The translations under genes were made by a program, and so were the position numbers. The notes beneath the pieces were generated by a model that saw nothing but the letters and a program-made list of their open reading frames with translations, had not been told where the DNA came from and ran no database searches. Shown piece by piece: positions 33,156-45,347 of a stretch of 64,000 nucleotides of DNA. This stretch comes from Elymus sibiricus (taxonomy: Eukaryota; Streptophyta; Magnoliopsida; Poales; Poaceae), in contig CM077671.1 in assembly GCA_039707655.1 (NCBI GenBank), positions 366,198,720 to 366,262,719 of the forward strand. The letters run 5' to 3'. Every line of letters begins with the position of its first letter. Position 1 is the stretch's first letter.

Positions 33156-34516
33156 ATGAGCCGGCAATGGATGTACGGTGACCGACGCTCTCCCCAGTTC
33201 ATTAATGGCGTGTATAGTTTTCTGCTTGCGGCTGAGGCAAACAAGAAGAATGGTTTTATGTCTTGTCCATGTGGTGTCTGTAAGAATGATAGGAATTACT
33301 ACACCTTAAAAACCCTTCAAGTCCACCTGTTTACGTCCAGTTTCATGTTCGGCTATAAATGGTGGACCAAGCACGGAGAAAGAGGTGTTCTAATGGAAGA
33401 GAATGAAGAAGAAGAGGATGATGACAACTATCCTGGGTTCCCTAAATACGATGGTACTACAATGGGGGAAGAGAATGAAGAAGAAGAAGCTGAAGAAGAG
33501 GCATCAGATGAGCCCGTTGATGATTTTGGTCGGGCCATTGCTGATGCAAAGAGAAACTGCAAAAGTGAGAAGGAGAAGTTGAAGTTGCAACGCATGTTAG
33601 AGGATCACAAAAATTTGTTGTACCCAAATTGCGAAGATGACAAGAAAAAGCTGGGTACCACACTAGAATTGCTGCAATGGAAGGCAGAGAATGGTGTAAC
33701 TGACAAGGGATTTGAAAAATTGCCGAAAATGTTAAAGAAGATGCTTCCAAAGGACAACGAATTGCCCGACAGTACGTACAAAATTCCACCTTGGTGGCTC
33801 CGTATATCGAGGAACACATGGATATTGTACGCTCCAAGAACCCAGAGCGGTCTGACCCCTGGATTAAACGTAGACACTTGGTGACTTTCGGCGGTTGGTT
33901 GCAAACACGTCTCATGAATGACGACACTGTTGAAGATGAGTTGTACTCGTTGGCCAAGTCACCATCTTTGACTATAATGACTTTCAAAGGGTACGAGATT
34001 AATGGGAATAATTGTTACATGATCGCCCAAGATAAAAAGAGCACCAACCAAAATAGTGGTGTCCGCTTTGATGCAACAAACACCAATGGGGAAAAGGACA
34101 CATATTATGGTTACATAGAGGAGATATGGGAACTTGACTATGGACATGATTTTAAGGTCCCTTTGTTTCGGTGCAAATGGGTCAATATGACAGGGGTAAA
34201 GCTAGACCCGTAGTACGGAATAACAACAGTGGATCTCAACAATCTTGGGTACACAAACGAACCATTCGTCCTAGCCAATGATGTGGCGCAGGTTTTCTAT
34301 GTGAAGGACATGTCTACCAAACCGAGAAAAAGGAAAGATAAGGAAGCGAATTCATCATACGGTGAGCCAAAGCGCCACATAGTTCTTTCAGGAAAAAGAA
34401 ACATCGTGGGAGTGGAGGACAAGACAGACATGTCAGAAGATTATGAGAAGTTACATGAAATTCCTCCCTTCACAGTGAAGACTGACCCAAGCATCCTGTT
34501 AAATGACGAAGATTGA
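33156..34516 (+). pseudogene. CACTA-2 transposase gene lacking the TNP2 catalytic core
   Basis: The ATG at 33156 begins a transposase-associated domain (MSRQWMYGDRRSP, then CPCGVCKNDRNYY), followed by acidic Glu-rich tracts and a short conserved block (LPKDNELPDSTY). At about 33780-33791 the sequence jumps to another frame that starts VAPYIEEHMDIV, the tail of the DUF4218-like region. It then reads through a DUF4216-like block (YYGYIEEIWELDY) and stops at a TAG at 34211-34213. A last frame resumes to 34516. The whole TNP2 core that CACTA-1 has between residues about 230 and 900 is missing, so this is an internal-deletion derivative unable to supply transposase. Confidence 0.8.
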
Positions 34517-35685
34517 ACATGGTTACGGCACAAAGGGACACACGCGAAGAAAAAGTTTTGTAACAGATGAGTTTTCGTCCGAAACCCTCATACTTCGAAG
34601 GAGATGGTCTAGTTAATTTGTACACGAAGTGCATCCAGTTTTTTCTGTAACCCTCTCAACTTTTTAGCACATGCTATGTGGGTGAAATGATGATACCATG
34701 CCAAGTTTCAACCTTTTCAGAGTTCATTTGTAGTACTTTTCAATTTCAGGGTCGAGAATAAACAAGATAAATGCTGAGAAAAAAAATTCACCATCTTTTG
34801 GGGCCAGGTGGCTACAATACTGCGATGCCTAAGTGGGATTCTGAGGAAAAGATGATTGCTGCAGGGGTCACTCCAAAAACAGTGGGTTGGCCCGACAGGT
34901 GCAGGACTTGGTTTTATGTGCATGGGGAAAGTTGGACCCAAAGACAGGGGAGATTATTGAACTGGCAAGTCTTAAAGAAGCCTCCGACGCTTTACTTGCA
35001 GCAATAGAAGAGGCTCGAACGGGGGCATTCCAGCCCGAGAGAGAGAACGACGGGCTTACATGCACCCTCAAAAATCCTGAACACCCGGGACGAAGAAGAG
35101 GCAAAGGTGTTGTTCCGTGGTTTGAGGGGTTTACGGAGTGGAACGACACTTACAGAAGTCGTAAGAGAAAGAAGAAACAGGATGCAGACCGGCTTCAAAA
35201 GGTAGAATCAAGGAACGCGGAGTTGGAACGCGCTTTCATGCGGCAGCAGGAGCATATCGACACACTTAGCCAGCAAAGGGCGTCTCAGTTGCAGGAGCAA
35301 CCAGATCCAGCATTGGACAGTACCATCCCATCTATGCCGAAAAGCAGCGTGGGTTCCACGAGGGTCCCGGCCGATGATGCACTGCTGGCTCGCTACCCCG
35401 TGGATGATATCCAAGAGACGAGAACTTGTGAGCTACACATGAAAATGAAGAACATATCCATGAAGGTGGCGGACGGCTTTGCTTTACTGAATCCACCTGA
35501 AGCAACCTTCCACGGCAATCCGATTCCACCTGGCTATGCTCGTGTCCGGGTGGATGAAGTTTTGTCGGGATATGACTCACTACATCTTGACTTTCCTGGA
35601 GGTCAAGGGGAGCAGACACTGGGAGAAGTCATACGTGGTCTCATTGTATGGAAAAAGGAATGCATCATGTTTCCAAGTCCGCCTC

Positions 35686-35847
35686 CTCCTCCTCCAAGGC
35701 CACCGACTCCTCCTCCAAGTCCTCCGCGTCAGCCGACTCCTGCTCCTCCAAGGCCACCGACTCCTCCTCCAAGTACGCCGCGTCAGCCGACTCCTCCTCC
35801 TCCAAGGCCACTGACTCCTCCTCCAAGTTCGCCGCGTGAGCCGACTC
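35686..35847 (+). repeat. 54-bp coding minisatellite, three copies
   Basis: The unit encodes an 18-residue Pro-rich repeat (PPPPRPPTPPPSPPRQPT and two variants). Such stretches are PxxP-rich and flexible. It lies between the coiled coil and the Ulp1-like part of the CACTA-2 protein. Confidence 0.85.
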
Positions 35848-36230
35848 GAACCCACCTCGAGACGGAGCCTAGCGCGAGTCTGCGATATCCAAAGCAGAAA
35901 AGAGCACCAAGGAAGAAACCCGAGCCTCCTGCAAAAAGAAATTATCTTACAAGTGCACTATCGAGGAAAACGAAGAGAGAGTGGCTTCCCAAGTGAGAGC
36001 CCATTTTGCACCGAAAGCGCCCCCACCGCCAAAGGAGAAAATACCTGAGAAAGTCGTACAACACTTTCTGGATCTTGCTAAACCGCCGGCTGCGAAGAAA
36101 ATGCGATCAGACTATGATCGCTCTATTAGCAAGTCATATTATCAACAAAAAAATCAGAAGTCGAGCCTTACAAGTGGTAATAAATGCGGGAAAACTGTTC
36201 CCCAGCTCGGAGAACAGGCAGTGCAATTGA

Positions 36231-36251
36231 CCCCCCCCCCCCCCCCCCCCC
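36231..36251 (+). repeat. Run of 21 C inside coding-like sequence
   Basis: The run reads as poly-Pro and coincides with a change of reading frame in the CACTA-2 protease gene. Slippage here can explain part of the frame loss, and base-calling error cannot be excluded. Confidence 0.85.
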
Positions 36252-37700
36252 GCTCAAGGTGAGTACCGATAAGGCGGTAACCGACGCTGATAGAAAGATG
36301 GCTAGAGAGATTGGTATCACTGTTGAACAATTCCTAGGCATGAAGGAAGTCCCCACTTTCGATGAGAAGGAACTAGCAAGGAAATATGTCCCCGGGGAAC
36401 CGCTGGTCAGTCCTGACGATGAGAAGCTTATATCAACGCAAATGCGCACTTTGCATCAGTGGTACGTGAGAGAAATAAAGAACGGGAGAGAGAGCCTCAT
36501 GGTGAAAGTCAAGGCAGAGCATTACTAGCATGCAAAAGATTTGTGGATTGAAAATGAAGAATTTTTCAGTTATTCAGTAAAGACGACGCACTCGACAAAT
36601 CTCTCGTCAGTTGCTATTGTCTGTAAGTATTTTCTTTCTGTAATTTAAGTCTCTAGCTCAGCTCGTTCATTGCATGTAATTATCCTCACTATATTCTTTT
36701 GTGTTGTATTATGCAGAATGAATATTTTTGAATTGAAAAGAGATGGAGTCTATGGCATTGGGTTCATTGACCCAAATACCGTTAATGAAACTGTGTTAAA
36801 AGACTTCCCAGAAGACACAGAGAATAGCTTGCTAATGTTTTTGAAGGAACTAAATACCAAACCAGAAATACTTCTCCCTTACAACTTCAGGTGAGTGTTA
36901 CTGTCTTGTACTACAAATTGTATTTTTGCTTACTCGATGTTAAGTATAGTTGATGAGTTATGCATGCCCTTTTATACAAATGTGTGCGCAGATACCACTG
37001 GATCCTGCTAATCATTAGAGTTGACGAGGGAACTGTTGAAGTACTGGACTCACTAAGTAAAGACCTTGCAGAATAGAAGAGCCTGTTTTTGATGCTCGAC
37101 AGGTAATTTCCTGATACAAAGTAATTAATAACTCCTTTATTCATTTTTTTTGCCGGGCAGAGTTTGGGAAAAGTTCAAGCAAGCGGTTGTTGGTGATTGG
37201 CAACGAGAGCTAACATGGCGACGGTCCAAGGTAATTATAAGTAGTACTAGCTACGTCCGTGCATCTCTTTAATTCTAGTTTCAATACCATTATCATGCTT
37301 GATTATTATCTGGTTGAATTCTATTCTCGCATAGTGCATGAAACAAGCACAGGGGACTAATTTATGTGCATACTACGTTTGCGAGAGCATTCGCTTTATG
37401 ACCGAAAAGAGCAGAGATGCAAGACATCTTTGGGTACGTAAACACTATTCATTTTTTTTATCATGATCTAATATATATACACACACAACTAATATATATA
37501 TATATACACACAACTAATATATATTCATATTGATCTCCTTCTTTAAAGATGACGGAGATGCGGGATAGGCTCCTACCAAAGGACCGCATACGAGCACTTC
37601 AAGAGGAAATGGCGGGATTTTTGCTTGAGCAGGTCATATCTCCCGACGGAGAATACCATTACACCTAATGCCTGCATGTAATGATCTGCAAATTGTAGGA

Positions 37701-37831
<131 letters not shown>

Positions 37832-37956
37832 GATTGGTTCTACAAGAAATTCTATTATATATGCATAACGTGTACAGTATGTAGCAGCGTAAAATATGTT
37901 TGAAATGAAAAAGAATTAAATGGAAAACACAAACTGAAAAGGAAAATAAACAATAA

Positions 37957-38165
37957 ACCCCTAAACCCCTAAATCCCTAAAACCCTAAACATTTAGTCCC
38001 GGTTGGTGTCGCGGGCACAGCCGGCCCAATGGGCCGTGATTTAGTCCCGGTTCGTGACCAACCAGGACTAAAGGTTGGGGGAAGGGGGCTTTAGTCACGA
38101 TCTATTAGTCCCGGTTGGTGAACCGGGACTAAAGGCCCTTCCCAACTGGGACTATAGGCCAGTTC
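37957..38165. repeat. Telomere-like motif plus CACTA-2 right subterminal array
   Basis: At about 37957-37990, acccctaaacccctaaatccctaaaaccctaaac is an imperfect run of the plant telomere unit CCCTAAA. From 37993 to 38160 the tagtcccggttggt/aaccgggactaaa motifs of CACTA-2 recur four to five times. The terminal repeat itself is missing. Confidence 0.75.
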
Positions 38166-38228
38166 TCCGAAGGCATAATTTTTTTGTCTCAAGTCAAATG
38201 GTGCAAAGTTTGACTAATTTTGTAGGAT

Positions 38229-39097
38229 TTTTTTTTTGTATAAAGCACCATCAGTGTGAAAGTATTGCCTGAAAAGACCACTTGCGACTAGGATTGCCAG
38301 AATTGTTGTACCGGTAGGTCTGGCAAGCAACATGTGTCACTTGCCGCCTCAGATGATGGTGGTAGGGCCCGTGGCTTCCATATCACAAAATTTCACACCC
38401 GGCAGGTTGCTGCAATGGAACGGAGCGCACCACGTGTTCTTGCCGCCAGGGGTAGTTAATTAAGCAACCTCGTGATCTACTTTCATGTCTTCCTTCGTGA
38501 CGCGTACATGGATCTAGACCGCACCGTGTCGAAAACAGAAGACGACCCGCTGTTCACTGGCATGCAATACTTCTCTGTATAGTCTCGTGTTGGCTCTTGG
38601 CTGAGTGGACCTTGTTCCTCCCTAGTTGACTACTCCTTCCGTTCCTAAATATAAGTCTTTTTAGAGGTTGCACTAGAGGACTACATACAAATATATATAG
38701 ACATACTTTAGAACGTAGATTCGTTCATTTTGCTCTGTGTATGTAGTCTAGTGAAATCTCTTTAAAGACCTATATTTAGGAACGGAGGGAGTAAAAAACT
38801 TCACCATATCCTTGCGTATGTTACACAAAATAATCCCAAATGTATGACAACCCAATTTGGACTACTCGTTCCAGCAACAGCAACAGTGCTTGCCGCCTTA
38901 GCCCCCGACGGCAAGTGCCACATGGTGCACCCTGTTCCATTCGAGTGACCCGCCACACACAAAATACTGTGGTATGAAACCTGCTGCCATGGGCTAAGGC
39001 AATAGGAGCCGCTTCCATGGTAGTTTTGGCAATTCTATTCGCATGTGGCCTTTTCTGGTAATACGTTCATGTAGGTGGTTTTTATGCAATTTTTTTA
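38229..39097. repeat. Long inverted repeat (foldback-like), arms about 200-225 bp
   Basis: The left arm (about 38229-38453) and right arm (about 38898-39097, inverted) align over their whole length with moderate divergence. For example, gaaaagaccacttgcgacta on the left pairs with gaaaaggccacatgcgaata on the inverted right, and caatggaacggagcgcacc pairs with gaatggaacagggtgcacc. The loop of about 440 bp holds a Stowaway MITE. The type of element is not clear. Long arms of this size occur in some Mutator-like and foldback elements. Confidence 0.65.
38633..38791. mobile_element. Stowaway MITE (Tc1/Mariner type)
   Basis: This 159-bp element starts ctccttccgttcctaaatat and ends atatttaggaacggagggag, flanked by TA (38631-38632, 38792-38793). 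It is the same length and clearly the same family as the copy at 27713-27871, but diverged. Confidence 0.95.
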
Positions 39098-39231
39098 TCA
39101 ACAACTACAAATACATTTAGGGCGTCTCGGGAAGGAAAACGTACTAAGCTTGCTTTTTTATGGAAGAAATTGCTTGGCTGAGAGAAAAACTTGCATGGAT
39201 AGTTTGCTTGCTTACTCAACGAAACTTCCAT

Positions 39232-39870
39232 CACTACAGGAAAAAAATTATAAGCCAAGTGCCAGAAACACTAGGCTTATACCCGTTTACACTCGGTTTA
39301 TATATAAGCCGAGTATTTTCTCCGGTTTATACCACACGGCTTACTAAGGACCGGCCTACCAGGTGTAAGCCGAGTGCAACAGCAAAACACTCGGCTTACA
39401 TATAAGCCGAGAAACTCCCTGTAAGCCGAGTGCCAACGGACACACGGTTTATACATGACGGCAACCTGACACTAACGGCATGCCACGTCACCGTTTACAT
39501 AAGCCGAGTGCCAACGGTCCCACGGTTTATATATAAACCGAGGGCCAAGTTCGGTCACACGGGTTATATATAAACCGAGGCCAATGTTACGCGCACGGTT
39601 TATATATAAACCGAGGGCCGAGCTCAGTCCCACGGTTTATACGGTTTATATATAAGCCGAGTTCCTTCCCTCGGATAACATTTAAAACGGCTATGCCATA
39701 GATGCCCTATAAGCCGGGTGCCTCTCCTCGGACACACGGCTCATAGCCCCAGCTGACCTATAAGCCGGGTGCCACAACCTGGCACACACGGCTTAAAGCC
39801 CCAGCTGACCTATAAGCCAGGTGTCACTCCCCGGGACACACGGCTTACAGGTCGCCATTTGCATTTAACT
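39232..39870. repeat. CACTA-3 left subterminal array
   Basis: More than fifteen copies of (g)taagccgagtg, tataaaccgag and their inverses lie at 20-50 bp spacing. In the right half they adopt a longer unit of about 60-70 bp (cacacggcttaaagccccag ... cctataagccgggtg). Confidence 0.9.
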
Positions 39871-39922
39871 TTTTTTTTCAAGGAGCAGCAACAACATATA
39901 TATACATTTTTTCAGGGAGCAG

Positions 39923-41177
<1,255 letters not shown>

Positions 41178-41310
41178 TCATTGTGGCGTGGAGGTCGAAG
41201 CATCTTGAGCCGCAGTGCGTGTCACTGGGCTTTCTTGGGCATGTGTAGATCCACCAACCACAAAGTTATTGGAGCCTTCTCCTGACTGAGGACACTTCAA
41301 GCATGAGACG
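41178..41310 (-). other. Possible terminal exon of a minus-strand gene in CACTA-3
   Basis: On the minus strand a frame encodes LKCPQSGEGSNNFVVGGSTH and ends STPQ followed by a stop at 41178. Its composition and position facing the GC-rich leader at 43.4-44.0 kb suggest the last exon of the element's gene. I recognise no domain. The upstream part of the frame is a simple repeat (gatggtaagatgctta) and unlikely to be coding. Confidence 0.3.
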
Positions 41311-42099
41311 GTAAGATGGTTAGATGCTTTAAGCATGATGGTAAGATGCTTAAGCATGATGGTAAGACACGGACGCATCCAGTGCAATTTCAAACAAAGC
41401 TTTCACTTCATAGCCATACGCATGAGTATCTATCAACAATATGCACATAAACGGGATATTTCGAACATGCACTGCTACACTGAATTATTAGAGAATCTAA
41501 TACACGCACATCATCAATCAAAGAAAGGTATCACATATTTCAGAATGAACTAATGCATCAGATTCCAGTATTCAACATAACAAGTGTACATACATAAAAC
41601 GGGCCTTGCTTTTACTAGTAAAAGAAGCTTGGCAGACAACCAATGACGACTTGGTCTGCATCCATCCATACGTACATACATGAAATTGAGGAAATTTTCA
41701 CATCACAACAGGGCAGGCTGGCTCATTTATCCATCATAGAATACTAGTGTATACTGTATACTAGAACAAGGAAGGCATTAATTAATTCGACAACTGAATG
41801 GTGATTTATAATAGTTGGCATTTGCAGTAGCTGGTGGCTAAAGGAGATGGTTTGATGGTGCGGGGTAATAAGATCAAGTATGGCATGTGCAGACACAAGG
41901 AACACATGCCAAACTAATGATCTGCTACTAAGCAGAACACAAGCACTGCACAAACACCATTGCGGTGAATAAACTGATATTCACAACATTTAAGGAAGCA
42001 TACAAATGCAGTCTAAACATGCCCCAGACTAGATAAAAAAAGCACAACTAGTGAAGGAGATCAGAGCAAACAGAGGCAAGGAAGAGAAGGAGCTGGAGG

Positions 42100-42310
42100 A
42101 GCTCACAGTGCCGGTTTCATAGCCGATGCCGACAATAGCACCACCATGGTTGATCCGCGGTGCACCACCAGTCAGGCTCGCAACCGTTGACCCATGACGT
42201 GAGGTTGCAGTTCTTGTTGGGCCTGGCGTAGTTCTTACCGCTGGTGTCAAGGATGCTCTCGAAGTGGAACGTGAACTTGAGCTCGGCTGCGGTGCAGGAG
42301 CACTGCGATA
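42100..42310 (-). pseudogene. Captured fragment of an ABCG half-transporter-like gene (WBC30/ABCG24-28 type)
   Basis: On the minus strand, after an acceptor-like TATCGCAG, one frame reads CSCTAAELKFTFHFESILDT, then PNKNCNLTSWVNGCEPDWWC. The CTAAE...PNKNCNLTSWV.GCEPGW pattern is what I recall from the cysteine-rich N-terminal ectodomain of plant ABCG proteins related to WBC30. Those proteins are half-size ATP-binding-cassette transporters. Only one or two exons' worth is present, with no nucleotide-binding domain, so it cannot work. Its position inside CACTA-3 suggests transduplication of a host gene piece. The identification is from memory of the motif. Confidence 0.5.
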
Positions 42311-42564
42311 GGTCCCCTGCACCACGTTGGATAGATTAATGTGTGGATGTTTAACCATGAACCAGATTCATTCAGAACCAGGACAACGAAAATTGCGCAT
42401 AATGCTATAATTTATCCAAAAAGATTGTCGTTTCAATTTATTCAAACAATAAACTAACTGACTAATCTGGTGTGTCCTATTTTATCGATTAGTTCCACCA
42501 TGATGAGTAACTGGGCAGGACAAACAATACCTTTACAGTTGAGTAAGTGAGCAGACAAGGAGGA

Positions 42565-42662
42565 GCGCGGCGAACCTGAGCTGCTGATGATGAACATGAG
42601 CTGGGCCTTCTTGATGAACTTGCCTTTCGACCTCTGGACCAAAAGGGCGCATCCCAGACCTG
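42565..42662 (-). other. Exon-like block in CACTA-3
   Basis: On the minus strand, CTGTTCCAG (acceptor-like) is followed by an open block containing ALLVQRSKGKFIKKAQLMF and a possible donor GGTTCG. It may belong to the same captured gene as the neighbouring ABCG-like block. No domain is assigned. Confidence 0.25.
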
Positions 42663-42701
42663 GAACAGAGGAAGCCAGTTGTGTTTACTGAGAATAAATA
42701 C

Positions 42702-42959
42702 CATAGATTAAAATAGCCCACTAACTTGTTGCGATAGCTGCGCTATAGCTGCCCGGGAGCCTCGTGGCTACGCTATGGCTGCCGCCGCGAAATCCTCCGC
42801 ATATCCCCCTAAATAACTCAAAACTCAGCAAAACCCTCTAGAAATCATCTCTCCCACTAGAAAAATTTCCGCTATTTGCCACGATTGCCCACTATGGGGC
42901 CGCTATAGCTGCTGGGAGAGGCCGCCGCGAAATCGTTTCTCCCGCGATTTTAATCTATG
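42702..42959. mobile_element. hAT-type MITE (258 bp)
   Basis: The terminal inverted repeats are catagattaaaatagc (left) and catagattaaaatcgc (right, inverted). They are flanked by a perfect 8-bp direct repeat ataaatac (42694-42701 and 42960-42967). An 8-bp TSD with short TIRs is the hAT signature. The interior contains two copies of a gctatagctg...gccgccgcgaaatc phrase. It has no coding capacity. Confidence 0.85.
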
Positions 42960-43309
42960 ATAAATACACAAGTGAAGTGTCTGCACATGAGAAAAAGAAA
43001 CCTTACAAAGCCTTGTCTTGGCTTGTACAAAGCTCACACGCTGAACTTGTCTTTCAGAGGCGTGCATCCTTGGGCCGGCGTGCTTCTCTTGGACATCATC
43101 TTGGGCCGATGCGGACGAACTCCTCGCTGCTGACCGACCCTGCTTTGCACTTTGACCTAGAATCAAAACAAATCGAGTAGCATGTGTTAGAATTCAGAAA
43201 GTTCACAGTTTCAGTTTTTTGAAGAAAGTCAAGCGAGGCAATCTTGCACTGCACTACGCATGGACGCATCTATCCATTGGTAGTCCAACCTAAATAAATA
43301 CAGTGCAAC

Positions 43310-44040
43310 CTAATCAAGGTAGTAGAAGCAGCAGCAATCGCTTGCTGGGGTGTGTGAGGAAACTGGATCTGCCAAATCGAATGGAGAGAGAGGCGAGGGG
43401 AGGAGAGACGGGTGCACCTTGACAAGATCCATGGCGTGGTCAGAGCAGCGGACAGAGGAAGCAGTGGCCGGCGCGCGAGAAGGAGGCGGGCGACCTCCGT
43501 CGCGCATCGAGAAGCAGCGCCATGGAGGGACACCGTAGCAGCAAGGTCCATCATGTGCCACGCCCCGCAGAGAGGAGAGGGCCGGCCTCCATTGCGCTGC
43601 TGGAGCGGCAGCAGGCGCCGGTGCGTGCGGTCGGCCTCTGGCCTTGGTCGCCGGAAGAGGGAGGGCGGCTGCAGCGCCCGTGGCCATCTCTCCCGCCCCG
43701 TCCATGGGTGGAAGATAGGGGCTAGGGTTTCGGGCGCCGCCGCTGACGAGAGAGGAAGGGAGGTCGCCGGTGGGGCTAAGGGAGACGAGATCGTCCACTG
43801 GGCTGGGGGAGAGAAGGTCGCTGTGGGCTGGGAGGAGGGCGGCGGCGCCGATGGGAGGGCCGGCTCGGGCTAGCGGACGGGGAGGGGCAGCGACGGCGAC
43901 GGGGGGCACGGCGCGAAGGAGCAGGCGGCGGCGCTGGGAGCAGGGCGGCGCGGAGGAGCAGGCGGTTCAGGGAGGAGCAGGCGGCGCGGAGGGCGCGGCT
44001 CTGTTTTCGGGGAATTGGGGAAAAGGGGGCCTTTCGCGGT
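43310..44040 (-). promoter_or_regulatory. GC-rich leader/first exon of the CACTA-3 minus-strand gene
   Basis: This strongly GC-rich tract lies just inside subterminal motifs at 44120-44165. On the minus strand it contains GAAACCCTAGCCCC, a common grass 5' UTR phrase, followed by ATGGACGGGGCGGGAGAGATGG (ATG near 43708). The frame is Ala/Pro-rich, contains MDLVKVHPSLLP and ends at 43310. No domain is recognised. The placement mirrors the leaders of CACTA-1 and CACTA-2. It may also be a captured host first exon. Confidence 0.4.
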
Positions 44041-44099
44041 CCATTTTCATCTACGTGCGGCTATTTCCGCGGTCCATTTCCATCTACGCGCGTCTATTT

Positions 44100-44394
44100 T
44101 CGCTAAGTCCCGCGCTCACGGGTAAGCCGAGTGTTACACGGTAAGCCGAGTGTCACTACACGGTTTACACTTCTTTATTTTATTTTATTTTATTTTATAT
44201 TTCTATACAAAAAAGTTCATCACTTTACTTTTAAAATTTTCTGTGTTTTATTTTGTTGAATTTTTATTATACTTATTCTTTTATTGTATTTTAATTTCAT
44301 TGTCTTTGTGTTTTCAGGGATTCACCCATCCGTAGGGCCGGCACGATCTACGTCTTCAATTCGACTGGACTCGAGAAAGGTTTGATCGTAAACT
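44100..44394. other. CACTA-3 subterminal motifs and AT-rich spacer before the tandem array
   Basis: Three taagccgagtg-type motifs lie at 44120-44165, followed by ttatttta repeats. At about 44318-44388 a block (gattcacccatccgtagggc ... gaaaggtttgatcg) starts; a diverged copy lies at about 63280-63345 on the far side of the tandem array, so the two bracket it. Confidence 0.6.
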
Positions 44395-44887
44395 GTCCTA
44401 TGTGATGTATTAGTGACATGTGTCTCCCTGCATACAAGGAAGGGGCAGTTCCGGCCACCGGGAAGCGCAATTACTTCGGCGGCATGACTCGTCCAACCGT
44501 TTGAATCCACGGAAAATCGTATGATGCCGGAAATCCACGGGATCTGGCACGGCGTCATCACATGGCCCCTGTAGGGTGTGGTAAAAGTTTGGGCGCCTTT
44601 CGAATAGGCCTCACCTGAGGCCGCTTTGTAAACTGCACCATCTCCGAGGTAGTCTCTCGGTATCGAGAGGGAATGTGTCGGGTTTGTGAAGGAAGTGCCG
44701 GTCCTGCTGCTCCGTTGGCCTCAAAACATCTCGTGCTCTCAAAGGAGGCCATCGAATGAGACGTGTCAGGCCCCCGCATTTTTCTGACCCGCCAGCAATA
44801 TTTGAGACATTTATTGCATTTCTAGGGTTTCAGCGCCGGAAATTGCAGATCTGCAAGGCGACACATGAAATCATGCCCAAAAGCGGC
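44395..44887 (+). repeat. Tandem-array unit A (about 500 bp), left of the solo LTR
   Basis: The unit begins tcctatgtgatgtattag and ends cgacacatgaaatcatgccc...agcggc. It matches the units at 61704-63276 along its whole length. It is separated from them by the solo LTR and its nested Gypsy insertion, whose TSD (gcggc) lies at its end. Confidence 0.9.
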
Positions 44888-45347
44888 TGATACGTCTCCA
44901 ACGTATCTATAATTTTTTATTGTTCCATGCTATTATATTATCTGTTTTGGATGTTTTATATGCATTAATATGCTATTTTATATTATTTTTGGAACTAACC
45001 TATTAATCTAGAGCCTAGTGCCAGTTTCTGTTTTTTTTCTTGTTTTTGAGTATTGCAGATAAGGAATATTAAACGGAGTCCAAACAGAATAAAATCTTCG
45101 GAATAATTTTTCTTGGACCAGAAGCAACCCAGAAGACTTGGAGATGAAGTCAGGAGAGCTGCCGTGTGGCGACAAGCTACAGGGGCGCCCTAGGGGGGCC
45201 GCCCCCCTGGCTTGTGGCCCCACGGCAGCTCCCCCAACCCTATTTCTCGGCCTATAAATTCACAAATATTCCCTGGATACCAAAAAGAGCCACGAAAATA
45301 CTTTTCCGCCGCCGGAAGCCTCTGTTCCCGTGAGATCCAATCTTGGA

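Larger units (their letters stand above)
34771..37668 (+). pseudogene. CACTA-2 Transposase_24-like / Ulp1-like protease gene, decayed
   Basis: The first block has LGPGGYNTAMPKWDSEEK, homologous to the CACTA-1 second gene. A frame switch occurs at a G run near 34922, after which the frame runs to 35996 through a coiled coil and a Pro-rich 18-residue repeat (about 35686-35847). Another switch follows, and a 21-C run at 36231-36251 interrupts the next part. Later blocks with GT/AG borders form a Ulp1/C48 cysteine-protease fold: about 36719-36892, 36992-37101, 37157 to about 37230, 37335-37434, and about 37549-37668. The His (CAC 36996-36998, in YHWILLI), Asp (GAC 37047-37049, in VLDS) and Cys (TGT 37365-37367, in GTNLCAYYVCE) positions are present. 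A TAG at 37074-37076 breaks it. The family removes SUMO-like modifiers; its role in CACTA elements is not known. Confidence 0.7.
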
